Shown piece after piece: positions 1 through 12,289 of a stretch of DNA of 64,000 nt. Origin of the DNA: Siphlonurus alternatus (Eukaryota; Arthropoda; Insecta; Ephemeroptera; Siphlonuridae). The stretch is from positions 43,532,249 to 43,596,248 of the forward strand of contig OX463779.1 in NCBI GenBank assembly GCA_949825025.1. Direction: 5' to 3'. Both the position numbers and the translations under genes were made by a program. Position 1 is the first letter of the stretch. Every line of letters starts with the position of its first letter. The notes beneath the pieces were generated by a model. It was not told where the DNA came from, did no database searches, and was given only the letters and a program-made list of their open reading frames with translations.

Positions 1-3000
1 TAGTTTATGTTATAGAACTCCCGTGTCCCGAGTGGAGACACGGCAGTTTTTTATATAGTGATTTTCAATTTAATAAATTCTATTTTGACTGCCTTGTCTC
101 GATTGCAGACACGGCAGTCTAAAATAAAGCTATTTCAACGTTAAAACGTATATGTTATAGGACTCCCGTGTCCCGAGTGGAGACACGGCAGTTTTTTTAT
201 ATATAGTGATTTTCAATTTAATAAATTCTATTTTGACTGCCTTGTCTCGATTGCAGACACGGCAGTCTAAAATAAAGCTATTTCAACGTTAAATCGTATA
301 TGTTATAGGACGTACTCCCGTGTCCCGAGTAGAGACACGGCAGTTTTTTTATATGGTAAATTTACATTTAATAAGTTCTATTTTGACTGCCTTGTCTCGA
401 TTGCAGACACGGCAGTCTAAAATAAATCTTTTTTAACGTTAAATCGTATATGTTATAGGACTCCCGTGTCCCGAGTGGAGACACGGCAGTTTTTCTATAT
501 GGTAAATTTAAATTTAATAAGTTCTATTTTGACTGCCTTGTCTCGATTGCAGACACGGCAGTCTAAAATAAAGCTTTTTTAACGTTAAATCGTATATGTT
601 ATAGGACTCCCGTGTCCCGAGTGGAGACACGGCAGTTTTTTTATATGGTGATTTTAGATTTAATAAATTCTATTTTGACTCCCTTGTCTCGATTGCAGAC
701 ACGGCAGTCTAAAATAAAGCTTTTTTAACGTTAAATCGTATATGTTATAGGACTCCCGTGTCCCGAGTGGAGACACGGCAGTTTTTTTTATATGGTAAAT
801 TTATATTTAATAAGTTCTATTTTGACTGCCTTGTCTCGATTGCAGACACGGCAGTCTAAAATAAAGCTTTTTTAACGTTAAATCGTGTATGTTATAGGAC
901 TCCCGTGTCCCGAGTGGAGACACGGCAGTTTTTTTATATGATAAATTTAAATTTAATGAGTTCTATTTTGACTGCCTTGCCTCGATTGCAGACACGGCAG
1001 TCTAAAATAAAGCTTTTTTAACGTTATATAAATCGTATATATGTTATAGGATTCCCGTGTCCCGAGTGGAGACACGGCAGTTTTTTTATATGGTGATTTT
1101 ACATTTAATAAGTTCTATTTTGACTGCCTTGTCTCGATTGCAGACACGGCAGTCTAAAAAAAAGCTTTTTTAACGTTAAATCGTATATGTTATAGGACTC
1201 CCGTGTCCCGAGTGGAGACACGGCAGTTTTTTATATGGTGATTTTAGATTTAATAAATTCTATTTTGACTCCCTTATTGTCTCGATTGCAGACACGGCAG
1301 TCTAAAATAAAGCTTTTTTAACGTTAAATCGTATATGTTATAGGACTCCCGTGTCCCGAGTGGAGACACGGCAGTTTTTTTATATGGTAATTTACATTTA
1401 ATAAATTCTATTTTGACTCCCTCTTGTCTTGATTGCAGACACGGCAGTCTAAAATAAAGCTTTTTTTAACGTTAAATCGTATATGTTATAGGACTCCCGT
1501 GTCCCGAGTGGAGACACGGCAGTTTTTTATATATAGTGATTTTCAATTTAATAAATTCTATTTTGACTCCCTTATTGTCTCGATTGCAGACACGGCAGTC
1601 TAAAATAAAGCTTTTTTAACGTTAAATCGTGTATGTTATAGGACTCCCGTGTCCCGAGTGGAGACACGGCAGTTTTTTTATATGATAAATTTAAATTTAA
1701 TGAGTTCTATTTTGACTGCCTTGTCTCGATTGCAGACACGGCAGTCTAAAATAAATCTTTTTTAACGTTAAATCGTATATGTTATAGGACTCCCGTGTCC
1801 CGAGTGGAGACACGGCAGTTTTTCTATATGGTAAATTTAAATTTAATAAGTTCTATTTTGACTGCCTTGTCTCGATTGCAGACACGGCAGTCTAAAATAA
1901 AGCTTTTTTAACGTTAAATCGTATATGTTATAGGACTCCCGTGTCCCGAGTGGAGACACGGCAGTTTTTTTATATATAGTGATTTTCAATTTAATAAATT
2001 CTATTTTGACTGCCTTGTCTCGATTGCAGACACGGCAGTCTAAAATAAAGCTATTTCAACGTTAAATCGTATATGTTATAGGACGTACTCCCGTGTCCCG
2101 AGTGGAGACACGGCAGTTTTTTATATGGTGATTTTAGATTTAATAAATTCTATTTTGACTCCCTTATTGTCTCGATTGCAGACACGGCAGTCTAAAATAA
2201 AGCTTTTTTAACGTTAAATCGTATATGTTATAGGACTCCCGTGTCCCGAGTGGAGACACGGCAGTTTTTTTATATGGTAATTTACATTTAATAAATTCTA
2301 TTTTGACTCCCTCTTGTCTTGATTGCAGACACGGCAGTCTAAAATAAAGCTTTTTTAACGTTAAATCGTATATGTTATAGGACTCCCGTGTCCCGAGTGG
2401 AGACACGGCAGTTTTTTTTATATGGTAAATTTATATTTAATAAGTTCTATTTTGACTGCCTTGTCTCGATTGCAGACACGGCAGTCTAAAATAAAGCTTT
2501 TTTAACGTTAAATCGTGTATGTTATAGGACTCCCGTGTCCCGAGTGGAGACACGGCAGTTTTTTTATATGATAAATTTAAATTTAATGAGTTCTATTTTG
2601 ACTGCCTTGTCTCGATTGCAGACACGGCAGTCTAAAATAAAGCTTTTTTAACGTTAAATCGTATATGTTATAGGACTCCCGTGTCCCGAGTGGAGACACG
2701 GCAGTTTTTTTATATGGTGATTTTAGATTTAATAAATTCTATTTTGACTCCCTTGTCTCGATTGCAGACACGGCAGTCTAAAAAAAAGCTTTTTTAACGT
2801 TAAATCGTATATGTTATAGGACTCCCGTGTCCCGAGTGGAGACACGGCAGTTTTTTATATGGTGATTTTAGATTTAATAAATTATATTTTGACTCCCTTG
2901 TCTCGATTGCAGACACGGCAGTCTAAAATAAAGCTTTTTTAACGTTAAATCGTATATGTTATAGGACTCCCGTGTCCCGAGTGGAGACACGGCAGTTTTT

Positions 3001-3280
3001 TTATATGGTAATTTACATTTAATAAATTCTATTTTGACTCCCTCTTGTCTTGATTGCAGACACGGCAGTCTAAAATAAAGCTTTTTTTAACGTTAAATCG
3101 TATATGTTATAGGCCTCCCGTGTCCCGAGTGGAGACACGGCAGTTTTTTTATATGGTGATTTTAGATTTAATAAATTCTATTTTGACTCCCTTGTCTCGA
3201 TTGCAGACACGGCAGTCTAAAATAAAGCTTTTTTAACGTTAAATCGTATATGTTATAGGACTCCCGTGTCCCGAGTGGAG
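1..3280 (+). repeat. Dyad satellite array 1 (about 147-bp monomer, plus orientation)
   Basis: About 22 tandem monomers of roughly 146-149 bp run to 3280 and are cut by the window start. Each monomer contains two GC-rich interrupted dyads. One reads CTCCCGTGTC, a CGAGTG core, then GACACGGCAG; the other reads TGCCTTGTCT, CGATTGC, then AGACACGGCAG. They are separated by AT-rich linkers of about 45 bp that hold the conserved AACGTTAAATCGTATATG. Monomers differ mainly by one-base changes and small indels in the linkers and dyad loops. Blocks of several monomers recur (for example about 1201-1500 against about 2101-2400), showing segmental duplication. Short open frames of 60-80 codons recur at each monomer pair and are by-products of the repeat, not genes. 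Confidence 0.97.
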
Positions 3281-3522
3281 AATCGGGAGGAATCGGGAGG
3301 TTCTCGCTGCAGGTATAATGAACCCGCAAATATTTATTTATATTTATTTTAATATGAAGTCTTTATTTTATTAGACAGTCGATCGTGTCTGTTTTTGAAG
3401 GTATGCATGCATTAATTATGCTGTCAACATGTTATATAAAATATATTGAATAGATATCAATACAAAAATAAATTAAAACTGACACAGAAATCCTAAAACA
3501 TATATGTATGTGTGTATGTGTG

Positions 3523-3588
<66 letters not shown>

Positions 3589-3789
3589 GTGTCTTAAAAC
3601 GTTAAAAAAGGTTTATTTTATTCTGCCGCGCGGCCATGATATGTCTGTAATTAATCGAGACCATGGATTTCCTCCATGATCGAGACGAAAAATGAATTAA
3701 TTTGTATATATTGCCTTGGCATTTAAAAAAATTGTCGTGTCGATCTCCACTCTCGGCCGGGACACGGTCGAGTCCTATATATAACATAA
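3281..3789. repeat. Inversion junction between the two satellite arrays, with (TG)n
   Basis: Array 1 ends inside a dyad at 3280 and is followed by a direct duplication of AATCGGGAGG. Non-satellite AT-rich DNA and a TATG/(TG)n microsatellite (about 3500-3588) follow. From about 3600 a strongly diverged satellite unit in the opposite orientation begins: it has AACGTTAAAAAAGG, and later a dyad CTCCACTCTCGGCCGGGACACGG near 3745, broken here by substitutions. The segment marks the point where array polarity flips. Confidence 0.85.
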
Positions 3790-6700
3790 TATATATACGA
3801 TTTAACGTTAAAAAAGTAAGGCAGTCAAAATGGAATTTATTAAATGTAAAATTACCATATAAAAAAACTGCCGTGTCTCCACTCGGGACACGGGAGTCCT
3901 ATAACATATACGATTTAACGTTAAAAAAGCTTTATTTTAGACTGCCGTGTCTGCAATCGAGACAAGGCAGTCAAAATAGAACTTATTAAATTTAAATTTA
4001 CCATATAAAAAAACTGCCGTGTCTCCACTCGGGACACGGGAGTCCTATAACATATACGATTTAACGTTAAAAAAGCTTTATTTTAGACTGCCGTGTCTGC
4101 AATCGAGACAAGGGAGTCAAAATAGAATTTATTAAATCTAAAATCAGCATATAAAAAAACTGCCGTGTCTCCACTCGGGACACGGGAGTCCTATAACATA
4201 TACGATTTAACGTTAAAAAAGCTTTATTTTAGACTGCCGTGTCTGCAATCAAGACAAGGGAGTCAAAATAGAACTTATTAAATGTAAATTTACCATATAA
4301 AAAAACTGCCGTGTCTCCACTCGGGACACGGGAGTCCTATAACATATACGATTTAACGTTAAAAAAAGCTTTATTTTAGACAGCCGTGTCTGCAATCGAG
4401 ACAAGGCAGTCAAAATGGAATTTATTAAATCTAAAATCAGCATATAAAAAAACTGCCGTGTCTCCACTCGGGACACGGGAGTCCTATAACATATACGATT
4501 TAACGTTAAAAAAGCTTTATTTTAGACTGCCGTGTCTGCAATCAAGACAAGGGAGTCAAAATAGAACTTATTAAATGTAAATTTACCATATAAAAAAACT
4601 GCCGTGTCTCCACTCGGGACACGGGAGTCCTATAACATATACGATTTAACGTGTTAAAAAAAGCTTTATTTTAGACAGCCGTGTCTGCAATCAAGACAAG
4701 GCGGGAGTCAAAATAGAATTTATTAAATGTAAATTACCATATAAAAAAACTGCCGTGTCTCCACTCGGGACACGGGAGTCCTATAACATATACGATTTAA
4801 CGTTAAAAAAGCTTTATTTTAGACTGCCGTGTCTGCAATCGAGACAAGGCAGTCAAAATAGAACTTATTAAATTTAAATTTACCATATAAAAAAACTGCC
4901 GTGTCTCCACTCGGGACACGGGAGTCCTATAACATATACGATTTAACGTTAAAAAAGCTTTATTTTAGACTGCCGTGTCTGCAATCGAGACAAGGGAGTC
5001 AAAATAGAATTTATTAAATCTAAAATCAGCATATAAAAAAACTGCCGTGTCTGCACTCGGGACACGGGAGTCCTATAACATACACGATTTAACGTTAAGA
5101 AAGCTTTATTTTAGACTGCCGTGTCTGCAATCGAGACAAGGCAGTCAAAATAGAACTTATTAAATATAAATTTACCATATAAAAAAACTGCCGTGTCTCC
5201 ACTCGGGACACGGGAGTCCTATAACATATACGATTTAACGTTAAAAAAGCTTTATTTTAGACTGCCGTGTCTGCAATCGAGACAAGGCAGTCAAAATAGA
5301 ACTTATTAAATTTAAATTTACCATATAAAAAAACTGCCGTGTCTCCACTCGGGACACGGGAGTCCTATAACATATACGATTTAACGTTAAAAAAGCTTTA
5401 TTTTAGACTGCCGTGTCTGCAATCGAGACAAGGGAGTCAAAATAGAATTTATTAAATGTAAATTACCATATAAAAAAACTGCCGTGTCTCCACTCGGGAC
5501 ACGGGAGTCCTATAACATATACGATTTAACGTTAAAAAAGCTTTATTTTAGACTGCCGTGTCTGCAATCGAGACAAGGGAGTCAAAATAGAATTTATTAA
5601 ATCTAAAATCAGCATATAAAAAAACTGCCGTGTCTCCACTCGGGACACGGGAGTCCTATAACATACACGATTTAACGTTAAAAAAGCTTTATTTTAGACT
5701 GCCGTGTCTGCAATCGAGACAAGGCAGTCAAAATAGAACTTATTAAATATAAATTTACCATATAAAAAAAACTGCCGTGTCTGCACTCGGGACACGGGAG
5801 TCCTATAACATACACGATTTAACGTTAAAAAAGCTTTATTTTAGACTGCCGTGTCTGCAATCGAGACAAGGCAGTCAAAATAGAACTTATTAAATATAAA
5901 TTTACCATATAAAAAAACTGCCGTGTCTCCACTCGGGACACGGGAGTCCTATAACATATACGATTTAACGTTAAAAAAGCTTTATTTTAGACTGCCGTGT
6001 CTGCAATCGAGACAAGGCAGTCAAAATAGAACTTATTAAATTTAAATTTACCATATAAAAAAACTGCCGTGTCTCCACTCGGGACACGGGAGTCCTATAA
6101 CATATACGATTTAACGTTAAAAAAGCTTTATTTTAGACTGCCGTGTCTGCAATCGAGACAAGGGAGTCAAAATAGAATTTATTAAATCTAAAATCAGCAT
6201 ATAAAAAAACTGCCGTGTCTCCACTCGGGACACGGGAGTCCTATAACATATACGATTTAACGTTAAAAAAAGCTTTATTTTAGACAGCCGTGTCTGCAAT
6301 CAAGACAAGGCGGGAGTCAAAATAGAATTTATTAAATGTAAATTACCATATAAAAAAACTGCCGTGTCTCCACTCGGGACACGGGAGTCCTATAACATAT
6401 ACGATTTAACGTTAAAAAAGCTTTATTTTAGACTGCCGTGTCTGCAATCGAGACAAGGGAGTCAAAATAGAATTTATTAAATCTAAAATCAGCATATAAA
6501 AAAACTGCCGTGTCTCCACTCGGGACACGGGAGTCCTATAACATACACGATTTAACGTTAAAAAAGCTTTATTTTAGACTGCCGTGTCTGCAATCGAGAC
6601 AAGGCAGTCAAAATAGAACTTATTAAATATAAATTTACCATATAAAAAAAACTGCCGTGTCTGCACTCGGGACACGGGAGTCCTATAACATACACGATTT

Positions 6701-9260
6701 AACGTTAAAAAAGCTTTATTTTAGACTGCCGTGTCTGCAATCGAGACAAGGCAGTCAAAATAGAACTTATTAAATATAAATTTACCATATAAAAAAACTG
6801 CCGTGTCTCCACTCGGGACACGGGAGTCCTATAACATATACGATTTAACGTTGAAAAAGCTTTATTTTAGACTGCCGTGTCTGCAATCAAGACAAGGGAG
6901 TCAAAATAGAACTTATTAAATGTAAATTTACCATATAAAAAATTAAACTGCCGTGTCTCCACTCGGGACACGGGAGTCCTATAACATATACGATTTAACG
7001 TTAAAAAAGCTTTATTTTAGACTGCCGTGTCTGCAATCGAGACAAGGGAGTCAAAATAGAATTTATTAAATCTAAAATCAGCATATAAAAAAACTGCCGT
7101 GTCTCCACTCGGGACACGGGAGTCCTATAACATACACGATTTAACGTTAAAAAAGCTTTATTTTAGACTGCCGTGTCTGCAATCGAGACAAGGCAGTCAA
7201 AATAGAACTTATTAAATATAAATTTACCATATAAAAAAAACTGCCGTGTCTGCACTCGGGACACGGGAGTCCTATAACATACACGATTTAACGTTAAAAA
7301 AGCTTTATTTTAGACTGCCGTGTCTGCAATCGAGACAAGGCAGTCAAAATAGAACTTATTAAATATAAATTTACCATATAAAAAAACTGCCGTGTCTCCA
7401 CTCGGGACACGGGAGTCCTATAACATATACGATTTAACGTTAAAAAAGCTTTATTTTAGACTGCCGTGTCTGCAATCGAGACAAGGCAGTCAAAATAGAA
7501 CTTATTAAATTTAAATTTACCATATAAAAAAACTGCCGTGTCTCCACTCGGGACACGGGAGTCCTATAACATATACGATTTAACGTTAAAAAAGCTTTAT
7601 TTTAGACTGCCGTGTCTGCAATCGAGACAAGGGAGTCAAAATAGAATTTATTAAATCTAAAATCAGCATATAAAAAAACTGCCGTGTCTCCACTCGGGAC
7701 ACGGGAGTCCTATAACATATACGATTTAACGTTAAAAAAAGCTTTATTTTAGACAGCCGTGTCTGCAATCAAGACAAGGCGGGAGTCAAAATAGAATTTA
7801 TTAAATGTAAATTACCATATAAAAAAACTGCCGTGTCTCCACTCGGGACACGGGAGTCCTATAACATATACGATTTAACGTTAAAAAAGCTTTATTTTAG
7901 ACTGCCGTGTCTGCAATCGAGACAAGGGAGTCAAAATAGAATTTATTAAATCTAAAATCAGCATATAAAAAAACTGCCGTGTCTCCACTCGGGACACGGG
8001 AGTCCTATAACATACACGATTTAACGTTAAAAAAGCTTTATTTTAGACTGCCGTGTCTGCAATCGAGACAAGGCAGTCAAAATAGAACTTATTAAATATA
8101 AATTTACCATATAAAAAAAACTGCCGTGTCTGCACTCGGGACACGGGAGTCCTATAACATACACGATTTAACGTTAAAAAAGCTTTATTTTAGACTGCCG
8201 TGTCTGCAATCGAGACAAGGCAGTCAAAATAGAACTTATTAAATATAAATTTACCATATAAAAAAACTGCCGTGTCTCCACTCGGGACACGGGAGTCCTA
8301 TAACATATACGATTTAACGTTGAAAAAGCTTTATTTTAGACTGCCGTGTCTGCAATCAAGACAAGGGAGTCAAAATAGAACTTATTAAATGTAAATTTAC
8401 CATATAAAAAATTAAACTGCCGTGTCTCCACTCGGGACACGGGAGTCCTATAACATATACGATTTAACGTTAAAAAAGCTTTATTTTAGACTGCCGTGTC
8501 TGCAATCGAGACAAGGGAGTCAAAATAGAATTTATTAAATCTAAAATCAGCATATAAAAAAACTGCCGTGTCTCCACTCGGGACACGGGAGTCCTATAAC
8601 ATATACGATTTAACGTTAAAAAAAGCTTTATTTTAGACAGCCGTGTCTGCAATCAAGACAAGGCGGGAGTCAAAATAGAATTTATTAAATGTAAATTACC
8701 ATATAAAAAAACTGCCGTGTCTCCACTCGGGACACGGGAGTCCTATAACATATACGATTTAACGTTAAAAAAGCTTTATTTTAGACTGCCGTGTCTGCAA
8801 TCGAGACAAGGGAGTCAAAATAGAATTTATTAAATCTAAAATCAGCATATAAAAAAACTGCCGTGTCTCCACTCGGGACACGGGAGTCCTATAACATACA
8901 CGATTTAACGTTAAAAAAGCTTTATTTTAGACTGCCGTGTCTGCAATCGAGACAAGGCAGTCAAAATAGAACTTATTAAATATAAATTTACCATATAAAA
9001 AAAACTGCCGTGTCTGCACTCGGGACACGGGAGTCCTATAACATATACGATTTAACGTTGAAAAAGCTTTATTTTAGACTGCCGTGTCTGCAATCAAGAC
9101 AAGGGAGTCAAAATAGAACTTATTAAATGTAAATTTACCATATAAAAAATTAAACTGCCGTGTCTCCACTCGGGACACGGGAGTCCTATAACATATACGA
9201 TTTAACGTTAAAAAAGCTTTATTTTAGACTGCCGTGTCTGCAATCGAGACAAAAGGCAGT
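3790..9260 (-). repeat. Dyad satellite array 2 (about 147-bp monomer, minus orientation) with higher-order repeat
   Basis: About 37 monomers of the same satellite as 1-3280, reverse-complemented. Five monomer classes can be told apart by linked differences in the linker: TTTAAATTTACC (A), CTAAAATCAGC (B), TGTAAATTACC (C), TATAAATTTACC (D) and TGTAAATTTACC (E). From about 6000 the order is A-B-C-B-D-D-E-B-D-D, then A-B-C-B-D-D-E-B again from about 7470. This gives a ten-monomer higher-order repeat of about 1470 bp. Private marks repeat with it: a CGTTGAAAAAGC variant at about 6849 and 8319, and an AAATTAAACTGCC insertion at about 6940 and 8409, each 1.47 kb apart. Confidence 0.96.
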
Positions 9261-9349
9261 CAAAATAAACTTATTATAAATGTGTAAATTTACCATTAAA
9301 AAAACTGCCGTGTCTCGAATCCATATGACTCGGGACACGGGAAGTCCTA

Positions 9350-9427
<78 letters not shown>

Positions 9428-9490
9428 GATTTAACGTTGAAATAGCTTTATAATTTAAGGCTGATGCTGTCTGCAATCGAGACAAGATAT
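9261..9490 (-). repeat. Degenerate terminal satellite units with a (TA)n tract
   Basis: The last two half-units of the array are badly diverged. One dyad carries an insertion (CTCGAATCCATATGACTCGGG near 9313). A pure (TA)n run of about 70 bp at 9357-9426 splits it from the next AACGTTGAAATAGC remnant. Beyond 9490 no tandem unit is recognisable. Decay at the array edge is usual for satellites. Confidence 0.85.
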
Positions 9491-9607
9491 TATACTGCAT
9501 GAAGGCATGCATGCATTTACTATAATATGATATATGTCAACAATATGAATTAATTTAATATTATGGATCGCGTCTAGGGTAGATTCGAGCGTATATATAT
9601 AATATAT

Positions 9608-9683
9608 TATACGTCCTGAGTTGGGCTGGCCAACATTGCAACGAGTTCATGCGGGTCCACAGCGCTCAACTCAGGACGTATAC
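9608..9683. repeat. Short inverted repeat around TACGTCCTGAGTTG
   Basis: Arms TATACGTCCTGAGTTG (about 9608-9623) and CAACTCAGGACGTATA (about 9668-9683) are perfect reverse complements, with an unrelated GC-rich loop of about 44 bases. It could be a tiny foldback element or a cruciform-prone site. No coding signal is seen here. Confidence 0.7.
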
Positions 9684-10408
9684 GGGTCTTTCACCATACG
9701 TCACAAAAATATGACGTCACGTGAATGTAGGCAAAAAGCACCTATTTAACATGGTAGTAGCATACCAAAAACTATTTATTTTCTGCGATATGACAATCGT
9801 GGTACATTTGACAATTATGTTATTTGATAGATTGAGATGTCAAGTAAATGGAAAAAAATACAATATTTGCCAATGATATCTGTAAAAAATACAATAAATC
9901 ATTAAATAAAATGTAAATCGACTCCAAATTTCACGTCAATAATGACCATTTTACGACACTTATGCACTGATATTGACCCTAAGATTCTTAAAAAAATTCA
10001 GCCAATCACCGGCCATTGCTTTCCCCGCGGACTTTTGAATACGAGGGGGAAACGGAACAACAAAAAGTAATGATAAAGAATCTAGGTAAAATAAAAAAAA
10101 TGTATATGTTCAAGTTATGTACATTTATTTCTTACGTATATATATTATTGTTAAAAAAAATTAAAATATGTTAAATTAGGAGGAATAAATCAAGTGATTC
10201 CAGTTCCCTCTCAGCACCTACTGCTGAATGTAAACAACAACAAAGCCAAGCAAACGCTATATATATAATATACTATACGCTCTATACCACGTCGTGTAGA
10301 CGCGACAATATTTAATGTGAATAAATAAAATAAAAATAATTAATTGGTATATATATTATATTATGTTATATATATAATTAATTATATATTATAAAAAATC
10401 TTCAATTA

Positions 10409-10410
<2 letters not shown>

Positions 10411-10488
<78 letters not shown>

Positions 10489-10494
10489 AATATA
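10411..10494. repeat. (TA)n microsatellite
   Basis: An almost pure AT dinucleotide tract of about 80 bp inside a very AT-rich stretch (10330-10700). The flanking 9690-10800 interval otherwise contains no exon, RNA gene or clear element that I can recognise. Confidence 0.95.
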
Positions 10495-10810
10495 TATGCG
10501 GTCGAAAATTCCACGATGAATTCATCATTAAATATATTAAATTAATTTGTTATATATATTTTATGTATATAAAATTAATATATATATATATATATATATA
10601 ACTCGTCATTATAATAAAATAATAATTTTTATAATATCATTATTGATTATATACTTTGAAGTGTTTATTGAAGTTTTATATTTTAATTCCAGTATATATG
10701 ATCTTAACTTAATTCGGTCTATTGTTCCATGCGCCGGCAGTTAACATGTTGCGCTGCTGTAGCATATAATTAACATTACATATATGATATATGGCGCTTG
10801 TAGATGAAAG

Positions 10811-10846
10811 TGCCGTGTCCCGAGTCTTTTTCTTCGGGACAAGGCA
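10811..10846. repeat. Solo copy of the satellite-type dyad (long stem)
   Basis: The segment starts TGCCGTGTCCCGA and ends TCGGGACAAGGCA. It can pair over 13 positions with one mismatch, with a pyrimidine-rich loop of about 10 nt. This is the same GTGTC/GGGAC motif as the satellite dyads, here as an isolated unit 1.3 kb beyond the array. Confidence 0.8.
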
Positions 10847-10906
10847 GCATAAAACTGCATAATATGCCGCCAGTTAGAGTAGCGTAGTGCGCATGCGCTG
10901 AACACT

Positions 10907-10931
10907 GCCTTGTCCCGATTCGGGACAAGGC
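10907..10931. repeat. Solo satellite-type dyad, perfect 12-bp palindrome
   Basis: GCCTTGTCCCGA, one T, then TCGGGACAAGGC: perfect 12-bp arms with a single-base centre. It is followed by a third half-site, CTCCCTTGTCCC. It matches the consensus of the satellite dyads better than most array copies do. Confidence 0.9.
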
Positions 10932-11227
10932 TCCCTTGTCCCTAGCAACGTCCAAGCAGGACCCAATCTGTGAGCCAAAGTGGTGTAGCCACAACTGCCG
11001 CAGTATAAATCAATCTTTACTTTACTTTACTCTTTCCTTTACTTTTGTTTGGTGAGGAAGGGGGGGGGGGGGCACCCTCCCACTTTTACATACAGTCCGT
11101 ATTTTCCTCAATACTGCACATGGCCATAATTTGGTGAGAGTGGGTGTAAATCCCCAAAACTTGTCAATGCCAATGCTGCTGTGTCATAAATAAAAATTGA
11201 ATTATGTATGATAATTGCTTTTAAAGG

Positions 11228-11425
11228 TATCTGCTATAGTACCGGTATAATTTTCCTTCCAAACCGGGGCGGCCATATGGCCTAAAAGCAATCCATCCCA
11301 GCATTCGCCTGGTTGTAACTGAGGAAACCATGGAACCCTCAGTCAGGATGGTCAGCAATTGATGGAGGATGCCATCAATCACCTCCCGGATGCACGAGTG
11401 GGTGTTCTTTAGCAACCGCCACTTG
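11228..11425 (-). mobile_element. SINE-like dispersed repeat, minus orientation
   Basis: Read on the minus strand, this contains AACACCCACTCGTGCATCC, GGGAGGTGATTGATGG, CATCCTGACTGAGGG, TTCCATGGTTTCCTCAG, GCGAATGCTGGGATGG and GGCCATATGGCCGCCCC. The same blocks in the same order recur in part at 13889-13990, 32570-32830, 43500-43600, 47630-47720 and 50640-50755. The 32.6 kb copy has a tRNA-like B box upstream of them. This is therefore probably a tRNA-derived SINE or similar short non-autonomous family. Confidence 0.65.
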
Positions 11426-11884
11426 TGAAAAAAATAATTGAAAGTATATAAAATAAAGTGACGCGCGCCTCTGGACGCCTCTATTAATAAAATGGTAGGA
11501 TCAAAAACGGGCGCCGGTTAGAACCCGACCTCGGCATAACTTTTTAGCATTACTTCCCGGTCTCTAAAAAAATAAAAAAAAAAATCACAGTGGAATCGAA
11601 AAAAAAAAAAAAAAAAACTTTGCATCCTTTATCTATTATGATGCACCAGTCCAATCGAAATTTTTATTATCTCTGTTCATAAAATGTTTTTATTTTCTCT
11701 ACTGATGAATGAATTTTTATTTTAATAGTTACAATTATATGTATAATATATATATACATGTATATATTAATTTTAATTTAGGGGGCATATATGACCAAAA
11801 TGTGTCAATTGCCCCAAAATATCAACCAATCAATCAATTAATTTTAATTTATAATAAATTTATATTATAATATATTATTTATTT

Positions 11885-11970
11885 ATATTATAATCTGGCA
11901 CGGACCCAGGGGGGGGGGCCTCCTCCGAAATTTCGGATTTAACGTGGGCAATTTAGATATTTTAGATCCT
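11885..11970. mobile_element. Fragment of a dispersed repeat with GGACCCAGGGGGG end
   Basis: GGACCCAGGGGGGGGG, CCGAAATTTCGGATTTAAC and GGGCAATTTAGATATTT recur as a set at about 30440-30545 (reverse), 41125-41255 and 49590-49740. The set ends there in AAATTTGGTTTTGGATCC. The terminal GGATCC/GGACCC near a G run resembles the ends of hAT-type non-autonomous elements, but I did not find paired ends at any copy. Confidence 0.5.
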
Positions 11971-12289
11971 TCACTCCATTTTATTTTTAAAATTGCATGG
12001 CCTTATCATGAAGGCCTTCCTCGAAATTTGTTTCTAGATCAGCGCCTGATATTAATATTATATATTAATTATAAAAAAAATGTTGTAATAAATACATTAA
12101 TTTTATATTCCTTTACATATATTTATTTTATATATTACATATGTAGGTATATATGCATACATATAATTTAGGTCCACATGCAAAGACAAATATTAATTTT
12201 TCTCTCATTAAAAAAAAAATCAATATTTTTATTTGGAGGAATTTAATAGCTATGGGCCTTGTAGGAGCCATTGATTTCCGTGAGCAGAC

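Noticed and set aside
2164..8652. Recurring 60-95 codon frames in the satellite (MQTRQSKIKLF and similar)
   Set aside because: They recur with the repeat period in both orientations and have no start context or independent conservation.
1..9490. A CRISPR-like pattern of dyad repeats and spacers
   Set aside because: Units are about 147 bp, linkers are nearly identical from unit to unit, and the setting is a eukaryotic gene region; this is satellite DNA.
9219..9512. Tyr-Ile repeat proteins here and at 51051-51245, 53680-54006 and 59709-59954
   Set aside because: They are translations of (TA)n microsatellites.
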